In this document: positions 52,990-61,605 of the stretch, in pieces | Layout of the letters: the number at the start of each line of letters is the position of its first letter | Numbering within the stretch: position 1 is the stretch's first letter | Program-made: the position numbers and the translations under genes | Notes under the pieces: generated by a model | The model's input: only the letters and a program-made list of their open reading frames with translations | Told to the model about the DNA's origin: nothing | Databases searched by the model: none | Assembly (NCBI GenBank): GCA_963777665.1 | Contig: CAVZRJ010000002.1 | Span: 26,865 to 90,864 of the forward strand | DNA length: 64,000 nt | Direction of reading: 5' to 3' | From: Bog-756 sp963777665 | GTDB taxonomy: Bacteria > Actinomycetota > Acidimicrobiia > Acidimicrobiales > RAAP-2

Positions 52990-54513
52990 GAGGTTGTCCC
53001 GCTGAGCGTGTGAATTGAGGTGACGGTCCCCCGCCTGATGCCTGCCGGATGGTAGGTCTCGGGCGTCCGTCACAAGACACCAACCAAGAAGGGGACCGTC
53101 ATGAAGAAGGACTACCAGACAACGACCCGTCGCGCGCGCACTGGCCGCACGACGCCGAAGAAGGCCAGGCCCGATGCCGGCCGGGCTGCGCACGAGGCGG
53201 CCGTCGCGCTGCCCGACACCGTCACCGTCGCCATCTCCGAGTTGGCGGGCGAGCTCGAGGAAGGACTGCTGGCCTTTGTGGTCGGCACCGGGCTCAAGGT
53301 GCTCGACGTGGTGCTCGAGTCCGAGGCCACCGTCCTCGCCGGCGAGCGGGGACGCCACGACCCCGATCGCACCGCGGTGCGCCACGGAACCGACGCCGGC
53401 CTGGTGACCCTCGGCGGTCGTCAGATCCCGATCGAGCGTCCTCGGCTGCGCACCGCCGACAAAAGCGGCGAGGTCCAGCTGCCCACCTACCAGCTGGCCT
53501 CGTCGACCGAGCTGCTCGGACGTGAGGCCATGGCGAGGATGCTGGCCAAGCTCTCGACCCGTCGCTACCACGTCGGCCTCGAGCCGATGGGCGAGGCCAT
53601 CTCGTCGACGACCCGCTCGGTGTCCAAGTCGGCGGTCTCGCGCCGCTTCGTCGCGGCCACCGAGACGGCACTGGCCGAGCTGATGACGGCCGATCTCTCC
53701 GACCTCGACCTGGTGGCCGTCATGGTCGACGGGGTCCATTTTGCCCAGCATCTGTGCGTGGTCGCCCTCGGGATCGGCATCGACGGGACCAAGCATCCCC
53801 TCGCTGTGGTCGAGGGCGACACCGAGAACGCCACGGTGGTCAAGCGTCTCTTGGTCGGGCTCAGAGAGCGGGGCCTCGACGTGACCAAGCCCACCTTGTT
53901 CGTCCTCGACGGCGCCAAGGCGCTCAACGCTGCGGTCAAAGCCGTCTTCGACCATCCGGTGATCGCTCGCTGCGAAGAGCACAAGGTGAGGAACGTTCGT
54001 CGTCATTTGCCTAAGGGCGTGGCCGCCCTGGTCGAGCGCCGCATGCGTCTCGCCTATCGCAACCCCGACCCGCTGGCCGGCCAGGGCGACCTCGAAGCGC
54101 TCGCCACAGAGCTCGATCGCTCCCACCCAGGTGCCGCCGCCTCGCTGCGCGAAGGGTTGGCCGAGACGTTCACCATCAGCCGACTGGGTGTGCCGCCGAC
54201 GTTGGCCCGGACGCTGCGTTCGACCAATGCGATCGAGTCGATGATCGAGATCTGCCGGGATCACTCCACCAACGTGAAGCGCTGGCGTGACGGGCAGATG
54301 GCGCTGCGTTGGTGCGCAGCCGGCATGCTCGAAGCGAAGAAGCAGTTCCGCCGCGTCAACGGCTACCTGCACCTCAAGGCTCTGCGTGCCGCGCTCGACG
54401 CCCATGCAGCGGCCCGTATTACACCCGATCGCTACGATGTCGACAAGGAGGTGGCCGCATAGCCGACCAGCCGGTGGCCGTCACCGAAATTCCACGGCGG
54501 TCGGGACATCCTC
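52990..54513 (+). mobile_element. IS256-family insertion sequence (copy 2), inside IS110
   Basis: A 1524-bp element. Its ends read GAGGTTGTCCCG on the left and, complemented, GAGGATGTCCCG on the right, and similarity continues inward (GGTGACGG in both). It is flanked by the 9-bp direct repeat GCCTCGGTC at 52981-52989 and 54514-54522. It sits in the noncoding end of the IS110-family element. Confidence 0.9.
53101..54462 (+). CDS. IS256-family transposase (divergent from copy 1)
   Basis: A 453-residue mutator-type transposase. The DDE acids are in VMVDGVHF, FVLDGAKAL and STNAIESMIE. An N-terminal basic tail (TTRRARTGRTTPKKAR) precedes it. The ATG at 53101 follows AAGGGGACC. It is intact and full length. 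It shares little sequence with the transposase at 504, so the two elements are different family members. Confidence 0.92.
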   Translation: MKKDYQTTTRRARTGRTTPKKARPDAGRAAHEAAVALPDTVTVAISELAGELEEGLLAFVVGTGLKVLDVVLESEATVLAGERGRHDPDRTAVRHGTDAGLVTLGGRQIPIERPRLRTADKSGEVQLPTYQLASSTELLGREAMARMLAKLSTRRYHVGLEPMGEAISSTTRSVSKSAVSRRFVAATETALAELMTADLSDLDLVAVMVDGVHFAQHLCVVALGIGIDGTKHPLAVVEGDTENATVVKRLLVGLRERGLDVTKPTLFVLDGAKALNAAVKAVFDHPVIARCEEHKVRNVRRHLPKGVAALVERRMRLAYRNPDPLAGQGDLEALATELDRSHPGAAASLREGLAETFTISRLGVPPTLARTLRSTNAIESMIEICRDHSTNVKRWRDGQMALRWCAAGMLEAKKQFRRVNGYLHLKALRAALDAHAAARITPDRYDVDKEVAA

Positions 54514-54531
54514 GCCTCGGTCATGCCGACT

Positions 54532-55486
54532 TGTTCCATTTCGACGTTCCCGGTGGGTAGTGGCAGACGGTGATCTCGAGGCCGGTCTCGGCTGCGAGCT
54601 TGGCCAGCTCGACCTTCCAGAGCTTGACCCGGTAGCCGTTCGACCCGCCGGCATCCGCGGTGACGAGCAACCTGGTGGCCTCGGGGAACCGGGGGCGTCC
54701 CATCGAGTACCACCAGCGGCGGATGGCCTCGACCGCGAAGGCGGCCGTGTCGGCGGTGTCACCGACCGAGACCCAGCCCTCGTCGTTGGCCAGGTCATAG
54801 ACCCCGTAGGGGACGGCCCGGCCCAGTTCCTTGTCGACGAAGTCATGGGTCTTGGTCCGAGTGGGCTCGCCGACGGGATGGAGGTCTCGCCCGCCATTGG
54901 AGAACTCGCCCACCAGTTCCTTCTTCTTGGTGTCGACGCTGATCACTGGCTGGCCCGCCTTCATGAAGCGGTCCACCACTTTGTTCAGGTAGTTGAACTG
55001 GGCGTCGCGGTCGGGGTGGGCGGTCCCCTCCTTCTGCTTGGAGGGGGCCTGGAGGGAGTAGCCGAGACCCTTGAGGATCCGCCCGACGGTGTCGTCGGTG
55101 ATCTTGAAGCCCTGGCGCACCAGCTCGGTGGCCAGCTTGCCCGTCGACTTGGACGTCCATCGCATGTACGACATCGGGTTGCCCCGGGTCTCGGGGTGGA
55201 CCAGCTCGTCGAGGGCCTCGAGCAGGCCGGGCTGCTTGTCCTCTGACTTGATGTCGCCACCGCCGGGTACACGTTGACGATCAGAAGGCTCAATGCCCTC
55301 GGCCACCTCGTGCTCAGCCTTGATCACCGTGTTGCGGCTCATGCCTGACGTCTCGGCAACCGCGCTCTTGCCACCGCGCCCGAGCACCTCGGACATCGCG
55401 CCGGCCACCACACGGCGCTGCAGCTCGTTCAGATGGGGCAGGACCACCTCGAAGAATCGCGCGAGCTCATCTCGACTGGCCTCCAC
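54532..55486 (-). pseudogene. ISAzo13-family transposase, N-terminal part
   Basis: The first 318 or so residues of an ISAzo13 transposase. It starts with a helix-turn-helix-like MSRNTVIKAEHEV segment. VSVDTKKKELVGEF, YGVYDLANDEGWVSVG, LVTADAGGSNGYR and CHYPPGTSKWNK follow, the catalytic DDE-type core. It ends abruptly at the IS110 junction, where a chance TGA (54521-54523) follows. GTG 55486 is the apparent start. Confidence 0.87.
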
Positions 55487-55679
55487 CCGGCCATCCTATA
55501 TCGCGCGTACTAACTATCGGAGGACCCTAAGGCACCATTCGAGTCGAAGTAGCTGATCAATGCGTCTGTAAAGCTGTTGACGTCCCCCCGAGTGGTGTAG
55601 TTCCCGGGGTCCACCACTTTGAGGTGGTCACCGGGTGATCTTCGGTTGAACCAGCAAGCTCAACCAAGGAGACACCCCA

Positions 55680-56926
55680 GTGACCATCACCAATAGTGAC
55701 CTGAACGAACTGCTCGACGCCGTCCGCGCCGGTGGAGACGTCGACGTCGTGCGCCGAGGCGTGGAACTCATGCTCCAGGCCCTCATCGATGCCGAGGCCA
55801 CCGCCCAGATCGGTGCGGAGCGGTTCGAGCGTTCGAGCACTCGGACCACCCAGCGCAACGGCACCCGTGACCGGCTGCTCTCGACCAAGGCCGGGGACGT
55901 CGATCTGAAGATCCCGAAGCTCCGCCAGGGCAGCTTCTTTCCTTCCATCCTGGAGCGCCGCCGGCGCATCGACCGCGCCCTGTTCGCCGTGGTCATGGAG
56001 GCCTACGTGCACGGGGTCTCGACCAGGAAGGTCGACGACCTGGTGGCCGCTCTCGGCCTCGAGTCCGGCGTCTCCAAGTCGGAAGTCAGCAGGATCTGTG
56101 CCGAGCTCGATGAGCAGCTCGGGGCCTTCCGAGCCCGGTCGCCCACCCACGTGGAGTTTCCCCATGTGTTCTTGGACGCCACGTGTCTGAAGGGCCGGGT
56201 CGACCACCAGGTCGTCTCCCGGGCGGTCGTGGTGGCGACGGGGGTCTCGATGGACGGGAACCGGGAGGTGTTGGGCTGTGCCGTCGGCCACTCCGAGGAC
56301 GGGGCCTTCTGGACCGAGTTCCTGCGCTCGCTACGGGCCCGGGGGCTCAACGGGGTCCGTCTGGTCATCTCTGACCAGTACCTGGGCTTGAAGAAGGCCA
56401 CCGAGGCGGTGATGGTGGGTTCTTCCTGGCAGCGGTGCCGGGTCACTTCATGCGCAACGTGCTGGCCCGGGTGAAGCGGACCAACACCCACATGGTCATC
56501 GCTGCCATCCAGACGATCTTCGCCCAGCCCGATGCCACCTCGGTCCGGGAGCAGTTCGACCGGATCGTCGTCACCCTGGAGAGCCAGTTCCCCGACGTTG
56601 CCGCCATGCTCACCGACGCCAAAGAAGACCTGCTGGCTTTCTCGGCCTTCCCCGAGGCCCACTGGCGGAAGGTCTGGTCCTCCAACCCCCTGGAGCGGCT
56701 CCACCGGGAGATCAAGCGCCGGACCGACGTGGTCGGGGTGTTCCCCAACGACCGAGCAGTCGAACGCCTGGTGACCGCGGTGATCGTCGAGACCCACGAC
56801 GAGTGGCAGGTGGCCGATCGCCGCTACCTGTCGGAGACCTCGATGGCCCAGCTCCGCAGGAACGAGAGGGCGGCCATCGCTGAGGCTCCAGCCGAGGCTC
56901 TCGAAAGCAGACCACTCGCCGGCTGA
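55680..56926 (+). pseudogene. IS256-family transposase (third type, frameshift near 56440)
   Basis: This is an IS256-type transposase in two frames. The first (GTG 55680 behind AAGGAGA) has the acids in VFLDATCLKGR and VISDQYLGLKKA and reaches WQRCRV at about 56440. The second resumes HFMRNVLARVKRTN and holds the Glu in SSNPLERLHREI. One missing base between CGGGT and CACTTC explains the break. Imperfect inverted-repeat-like ends may lie near 55568-55604 and 56905-56940, sharing CGAGTGGT. No duplication was found. Confidence 0.83.
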
Positions 56927-56945
56927 GGTCGTTAGCCTTCTCGGG

Positions 56946-57284
56946 GTGGCGATCGTCCTCCCCGAACTCGATGTCGAGAAGGTCAAGCGGTGGTGCCGTG
57001 ACCGCGTCCCGGCCAAGTTCGCTGACGAGGTCCGCCTCGAAGTGACGACGCGGGGGAAGTCCATCTCCATCCACGAGTGCCGCCCCATCTGGAAAGGCGC
57101 GCCCGGGGACTGGACGAAGATGCCCATTGCCCAGATCCGCTACGGGGGAGATGGCACCTGGACGCTCTACTTCGGCGACCGCTACGGCAAGTGGACCGAG
57201 TACTTCGACCTCGACAGCAATCAACCCATCAACGTGATCCTCGACGAGATCGGCACGGACCCCACCTGCGTCTTTTGGGGCTGA
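56946..57284 (+). CDS. DUF3024-family protein
   Basis: A 112-residue protein. The pattern WTLYFGDRYGKWTEYFDL, VILDEIGTDPTCVFWG fits DUF3024 proteins, often found beside mobile elements or as stand-alone genes. Function unknown. The start is GTG 56946, about 20 bases after the transposase, with TCTCGGGGTG upstream. Confidence 0.75.
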   Translation: MAIVLPELDVEKVKRWCRDRVPAKFADEVRLEVTTRGKSISIHECRPIWKGAPGDWTKMPIAQIRYGGDGTWTLYFGDRYGKWTEYFDLDSNQPINVILDEIGTDPTCVFWG

Positions 57285-57666
57285 ATCAGCCCCACGTGAA
57301 CGGCGACATCGGCGCGCCTACCATCACGTCAGACCGAGGATCACTTCTCCACCACTCGGCGGGACGTCATCCGTAGGCAACTCTTCGTGCGCTTCGCACC
57401 TTCTGAATGTTGCGGTTGTCAACGGTCCTGCGATATGGAATGGCTCAAGCTACGTATTGAGCGGAGGAACCCAAACGGTGCCTGTTTCTCCAGGGTTGGC
57501 AGTACCGGCTGCCGACCGGTTGTGTGCGACTGCTGTTGGAGGGAGTAGCGCGGATGTCATGGTTTCTGGCTATTCGGTCACATCGTCGAGCGTGACTGCA
57601 CCTCGTTGAGCACGCCATACCAAGAGCCTTTGCATCACTGACGCCGTAGGATTGCAATGATGCCGA

Positions 57667-57699
57667 GCAATGGCCCCCGGACATTCCGGGGGCCATTGC
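57667..57699. terminator. Perfect 15-bp hairpin with 3-base loop
   Basis: GCAATGGCCCCCGGA is followed by the loop CAT and then the exact reverse complement. No run of T follows on either strand, so factor-independent termination is possible but not certain. It lies between the DUF3024 and LytR_C genes. Confidence 0.6.
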
Positions 57700-57971
57700 C
57701 GTTGGTGGATCTCATTTGGTGGCTACCCGCATGGGAGGAGTTCCGCCAGTCCCGGTACTCCCACAGGGTGGGAAGCAGCATCCAGTAGGCGAAGGACAAC
57801 GACAAGGCGAGGGGCTCCCTGAACCGGGTCAGTGTCACAGTCCGGCAATTACACGGGTGATCGAGGGTCGGTGGAGACGAATCGACCCCTGGTAGGCATA
57901 GGATTCGGGGATACCTGAAAGCGGGCATCCCGAGAGTGAGCCGGCTCCACCGTTCGCCACGTCGTGCTCTC

Positions 57972-57977
57972 TAATAT
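57972..57977 (+). promoter_or_regulatory. Minus-10 box TAATAT for a leaderless start
   Basis: TAATAT ends 7 bases before the GTG at 57985. This spacing places the transcription start at the start codon, the common actinobacterial leaderless arrangement. No minus-35 box is clear. Confidence 0.55.
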
Positions 57978-57984
57978 CTACCTC

Positions 57985-58506
57985 GTGAGTCCTCTCCACG
58001 CCTACAGGCAGACATCTTGGACGAGGCGTATCGGCATCGCCATCGTGTGCCTGGGAGCACTCGCAATCGCGGGATTTGTTGGATCGGTGGTCGGTCCTCA
58101 TTTCAAGACCGCATCGACCTCCAGCACGACGACCACTTTCCTTCACCCAGCATCAACCACCACATCGACCGTTGCTCACTCAAGCGTGAAGATCCTCGTG
58201 GCAAACGGCACTCAGGAACCCAACGCCGGTGCCCATTTCTCCCAACAACTCCAGCAACAGGGATGGAGTGTCTCCGTTCCACAGAACACTACGTCGCCGG
58301 CATCGATGACAACGATCTATTACGTCCCGTCGCAGCAACCGGCGGCCGCGATTGTCGCTTCCGAGCTTGGGGTGCCAATCACGGCGGTCCAACCGCTGAC
58401 CGCGGCCATACCGGTGGCGAACGTCGCTGGCCTTGACATCGTCGTGGTCCTCGGGCCGGACCTTGCCGGTAACGGATTCCCGGCCACCACAGTTCCGACC
58501 ACCTGA
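57985..58506 (+). CDS. Membrane-anchored LytR C-terminal-domain protein
   Basis: A 173-residue protein. A short basic head precedes a membrane helix (IGIAIVCLGALAIAGFVGSVVG). A Ser/Thr-rich linker (about 45-66) follows. The LytR_C domain spans about 67-165 (VKILVANGTQEPNAGAHFSQQL, IYYVPSQQPAAAIVASELGV, LDIVVVLGPDLA). LytR_C proteins occur at the cell envelope, often as LCP-protein tails; here the domain stands alone. The GTG 57985 start is supported by the TAATAT box; it has no ribosome-binding site. Confidence 0.8.
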   Translation: MSPLHAYRQTSWTRRIGIAIVCLGALAIAGFVGSVVGPHFKTASTSSTTTTFLHPASTTTSTVAHSSVKILVANGTQEPNAGAHFSQQLQQQGWSVSVPQNTTSPASMTTIYYVPSQQPAAAIVASELGVPITAVQPLTAAIPVANVAGLDIVVVLGPDLAGNGFPATTVPTT

Positions 58507-58776
58507 GCGTCCTCGCCAGTGACTATTTCGAACGTCTTGCACCGAGCACCCAAACGTTGCCAGACACGGCGCTAGCGAATACCGAGAGGCGAATCTTGCC
58601 GGGACCGCGAGACCATCGACATATGGGACGGCGAATGCTGCGCGATGGGCGCTGCGCTCGCGACAGTTGCCTGCTGCACAACGGCACATGTGGGATGTGG
58701 GACGTCAAGTCGCCTTCACCCCGGTCGACGGATCCATCGGGACAACGGGCACGCGATTGGCCCGAATAGCACTTAG
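58507..58776. other. Short gap before IS701-like copy 1
   Basis: 270 bases with no gene or structure that I can support; the sequence ends at the left end of the IS. Confidence 0.45.
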
Positions 58777-58802
58777 CTTGCAATTAAACCCTCACTACCT
58801 CG

Positions 58803-60158
58803 TCACGCTGACTTTTTAATGACTGGATAGCGCTGTCGAGGGCCGGTGACGGTGCCCTTGGGGCGTCCTGGGCCGGCCCGATCGGATTTCGGTGGACTGG
58901 CTGGGGTGCCGATCGTCGCACGAAGTCGACGAAATCCCCGCCGCACACGCGCCGGGGTGAGTTTGGCCGCACCGAGCGGCCGTTCCCAGGGCAGTCGGAG
59001 GTCGTCGACGAGACCACGAGCGAGGCGTAGCTGGGTCAGCGCGGCGAGGACGATCCATGTCCAACGATCGGCCTGTTCAGGTGTGCACAGACTCGGTGTC
59101 GTCCACCCGAGTGTGTTCTTCGAGAAGCGGTAGGTGTGCTCGAGGTCGAAGCGACGCAGATAGGCCCGGAAGCACAGGTCGAGGTCAGGCTCGCCGTCGC
59201 CTCCCCACCACAGCCACAAGGTCTTTTTGGCCCGGTCATCGGGCCGAGGCAGGTGTTCGACGTCGACGCGCAACACACTGCCGCGCACGATGGGCGGTGC
59301 GTCGTCGCCCGCCCAACGACCGCGTCCGATGATCCTCGGGTGCACGCCGTGCCAGGCCCGGACCCGCACCGTGCCGTAACGGGGATCGGTGGTGGCAAGC
59401 TCGGCGTCGGGGCGGCCCATCGTGCGCGCCTCGGAAAGCTTGAGGCGTCTGCCGTGGCGCCGGGGCCGACCGCGCGTCCTTGGCCCGCGTGGCGATGGAT
59501 CGCGGTAGAAGACGCGGTCGCCCCGGATGCGCACCAGCACCTGGGCGCGGGTTTGGTCCAGCCCGGCGGTCAGCGCGATGGGGTCGTAGCCGGCGTCGAA
59601 GACGAACATCGGGACCGCCGCCGGCGTCCCGAGCCGTTCGACCAGCTCTTGGACCTGCTCGATGGTGGCAGTGGTGGCGTCCTCGTCGGGATGGATGCGC
59701 CGGGCGTCGAGGGGTGCAGTCCAGCTGTCGGCGCTGAAGTCCAGCTGGGCGATCCACTGGTAGGACCAGCCGGCCACGATGGGCTGGCCGGCCGAGTGTT
59801 TGGACGCCGAGTAGTAAAAGCCCCGCTCAGGGCTGCACTCTGCGTCGCAGCGGTCCCAGGTCGAGGCGTCGACGGCGAAGATCTCGGGCCACCCCGTCGG
59901 CCGGTGCTCGACCAAGAGATCCTTGAAGCGCTCCTCGTCGAGGCGACCACGCACCAGGCCCTTGTAGAGCGAGCCATGGGAGCGGCGGAACTCGGGCTCC
60001 AAGGAGAGCGACGGAACAGAGGCCACGGGGCCACCGGTGCACAGCGCGGCGTCGCACAGTTCGAAGAGGGCGTCGCCCCAACGGGTCAGGCACCGATGGA
60101 ACCCGGCCCGGAAGGTCGAGAGGCGTTGTCGCTGCTCATTGCTCGAGGCCCTGGTCAT
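58803..60158 (-). CDS. DDE transposase of IS701-like element, copy 1
   Basis: A 451-residue transposase. Candidate DDE residues are Asp in FAVDASTWDR, Asp in FVFDAGYDP and Glu in FDLEHTYRFSKNTLGW. A middle GRPRRHGRR basic patch and the C-terminal LTPARVRRGFRRLR follow. The pattern matches IS701/IS4-superfamily proteins of actinobacteria. The ATG at 60158 is chosen (MTRASSNEQRQ); the frame is open to 60281 but would overlap the divergent gene. The protein is identical to copy 2. Confidence 0.88.
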   Translation of the reverse strand: MTRASSNEQRQRLSTFRAGFHRCLTRWGDALFELCDAALCTGGPVASVPSLSLEPEFRRSHGSLYKGLVRGRLDEERFKDLLVEHRPTGWPEIFAVDASTWDRCDAECSPERGFYYSASKHSAGQPIVAGWSYQWIAQLDFSADSWTAPLDARRIHPDEDATTATIEQVQELVERLGTPAAVPMFVFDAGYDPIALTAGLDQTRAQVLVRIRGDRVFYRDPSPRGPRTRGRPRRHGRRLKLSEARTMGRPDAELATTDPRYGTVRVRAWHGVHPRIIGRGRWAGDDAPPIVRGSVLRVDVEHLPRPDDRAKKTLWLWWGGDGEPDLDLCFRAYLRRFDLEHTYRFSKNTLGWTTPSLCTPEQADRWTWIVLAALTQLRLARGLVDDLRLPWERPLGAAKLTPARVRRGFRRLRATIGTPASPPKSDRAGPGRPKGTVTGPRQRYPVIKKSA

Positions 60159-60215
60159 ATCTGAGAGTATTACTACTCGCATCCCTCTGGAGTGGGATAC
60201 TCGGTCAGGAGAGCT

Positions 60216-60574
60216 ATGGCTACCAAGCGAACGACCCAGCGCCTCGAGGGCTACGAGCATCGCTACCGCGAGCTCGCCCAACAGTTGGCCGACATCGGCT
60301 ACATCGCGTCAGGATCGCTCGCGTCGCCGCTTCACCCGCTGTGGCAAGCCACACTGTGCCTGCCGCGGCGGACCCGCCCAAGCTGCACGGGCCCTATTGG
60401 CACTGGAGCACCAAGGTGGACGGCAAGACCGTCAACCGGCGGCTCAACGATCGAGAAGCAGCCCTCTACAGCACGTGGATCGACAACGACCGCCGGGCTC
60501 GCGAGTTGCTGGTGAAGATACGCGAGGTAGCGGCTAAGGCTGCCTCACTCATCATCGAAGAGGACGCCTCGTAG
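60216..60574 (+). pseudogene. IS accessory protein (DUF6788-like), copy 1, broken by two +1 indels
   Basis: This is the same gene as at 63635 but with two single extra C bases. One is in GTCGCCGCTT near 60328, the other in CCTGCCGCGG near 60363. The start MATKRTTQRLEGYEH and the end (VDGKTVNRRLNDREAALY) are in different frames. The copy-2 version is the intact reference, so these indels are recent or are sequence errors. Confidence 0.85.
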
Positions 60575-60613
60575 GGACATCAGGGTTTAATTGCAAGCTA
60601 AGAGCGCGCGCCA

Positions 60614-61459
60614 CTAGGCGACTGCCATCGAGTCCCATCGTTTGGACCACTTGACGAGTTTGACCACGATGATCAGGGCGACGGCCAGGGCGAACTGGGC
60701 CAGCCGGTGGGCGTTGAACCGGTCGGTATTCCCCCTCATTTGGCCGAAGTTGCTCAACCAGGAGTTGGTGCGCTCGACCGGCCACCGAAGTCCCATGGGC
60801 TGAGTCTTGGTGTCGGTGGCCGAGCCTCGCTTGCGTTTCTTGGCGATCATGGCGTCGTCGATACCGCGTTCTGCGAGGCGAGTACGGGTGAGCTCGGAGT
60901 CGTAGCCTCGATCGAGCCATACGGTCTCGATGTCGGACAGCAAACCTCGCTTCTTGACGTCGTCCAGGGTCGGGGCGAGCAGGATGGAATCGTTGCGGTT
61001 GGCTCCTTCGGTGACCCAGCCGATCGGTCCTCCGTTGGTGTCGGTGGCCACCGACCACTTCCAGCCGGTCTTGCCCCGATCGGTCGGGTTGGGCCCTGTT
61101 CCCTCCCCACCCATCGGTGCCTTGTGCAGTGACCCGTCGATCGACACTTCGGACAGGTCGAGTCCGATCACCTTGTCGAATGCGGTGATGGCTTCTTCGA
61201 CCAGGTGTTGGAACGCACCAGCCGCCACCCACTCGTCGCGGCGACGACGCAAGGTGGTCTCGCTTCCTTTGCCCAGTCTGCCCGCCACGTCCCACGAGCA
61301 CCCGGTGACCAGCCGGAACAAGATGGCCTCGAAGCAGTCACGGTCCGAGATCCGAGGGCGATGGCAACCCAGAGGGTGGGTGGTTTCCCCCCGTTTGGGC
61401 AGGTAGGCGGCAAAGGACTGCCAGATGGCGTCGACGACGGTCGGCTCGAGTGCAAGCAT
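60614..61459 (-). CDS. IS5-family transposase
   Basis: A 281-residue DDE transposase. The N-terminal RPRISDRDCFEAILFRLVTGCSW is typical of IS5. Catalytic residues are in SIDGSLHKAP (Asp), TVWLDRGYDS (Asp) and the Glu in WPVERTNSWLSNFG. The last segment RGNTDRFNAH is also family-like. ATG 61459 has GGAGGT upstream. It is intact. I could not find its terminal repeats in the surrounding sequence. It starts 17 bases from the end of the IS701-like copy 1. Confidence 0.9.
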   Translation of the reverse strand: MLALEPTVVDAIWQSFAAYLPKRGETTHPLGCHRPRISDRDCFEAILFRLVTGCSWDVAGRLGKGSETTLRRRRDEWVAAGAFQHLVEEAITAFDKVIGLDLSEVSIDGSLHKAPMGGEGTGPNPTDRGKTGWKWSVATDTNGGPIGWVTEGANRNDSILLAPTLDDVKKRGLLSDIETVWLDRGYDSELTRTRLAERGIDDAMIAKKRKRGSATDTKTQPMGLRWPVERTNSWLSNFGQMRGNTDRFNAHRLAQFALAVALIIVVKLVKWSKRWDSMAVA

Positions 61460-61605
61460 GGGACCTCCACTGGTTCGTTGGGTTGGGACGCAGCCGGATC
61501 ATGTCCGGTCCGACACAACGACCGGTGGACCTTTTTCCCCTGGTCATAGGTGGTCCACCTCCCACGCGTGCGCGGTGGTGACAATGGCTTCACCAGGAGG
61601 TGGTC

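Larger units (their letters stand above)
51457..54531 (-). mobile_element. IS110-family element inserted at a CT core, carrying an internal IS256
   Basis: The only shared sequence at the two junctions with ISAzo13 is the dinucleotide CT (51455-51456 and 54530-54531), as expected for IS110-type recombination, which makes no long duplication. Without the inner IS256 and its duplication (52990-54522, 1533 bases) the element is 1542 bp. It has about 93 noncoding bases after the transposase and about 221 before it. The transposase is intact. Confidence 0.8.
51191..55535 (-). mobile_element. ISAzo13-family element, interrupted by IS110-family (which holds an IS256)
   Basis: The ends show a matching inverted repeat: GGTGCTAAGGGCTCACCGAT at 51191 versus the complement of the right end, GGTGCCTTAGGGTCCTCCGAT, to 55535. 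Removing 51457-54531 (3075 bases, a multiple of three) rejoins the transposase as WNK-IEHRMFSF. The remaining element is about 1270 bp. The target duplication is not clear. Confidence 0.8.
57285..57984. other. Gene-poor gap with a strong hairpin
   Basis: 700 bases without a supportable gene. Small frames on the minus strand (for example 57635-57928) have no domain or start signal. The region holds the 15-bp hairpin at 57667-57699 and, at its end, the TAATAT box of the LytR_C gene. Confidence 0.5.
58777..60597. mobile_element. IS701-like insertion sequence, copy 1 (complete)
   Basis: An 1821-bp element with inverted ends CTTGCAATTAAACCCT (58777) and its complement at 60582-60597. It carries a minus-strand transposase and a divergent plus-strand small gene, with a 57-bp shared promoter gap. 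Bases outside the repeat (TTAG left, CTAA right) extend the complementarity, so the target duplication cannot be delimited. A nearly identical copy begins at 62196 (offset 3419). Confidence 0.87.

Noticed and set aside
55568..56940. Terminal inverted repeats of the third IS256-family element
   Set aside because: Similarity is weak with gaps and there is no target duplication, so the ends are not annotated as a feature.
57635..57928. 97-residue minus-strand frame in the gap
   Set aside because: No start signal or known motif, and it spans the hairpin.
59136..60164. 342-residue plus-strand frame (and its copy at 62555-63583)
   Set aside because: Exact antisense of the IS701-like transposase, no domain.
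60598..61600. Terminal repeats of the IS5-family element
   Set aside because: A GGTGGACC / GGTCCACC pair near 61524-61560 lies on one side only and does not define element ends.
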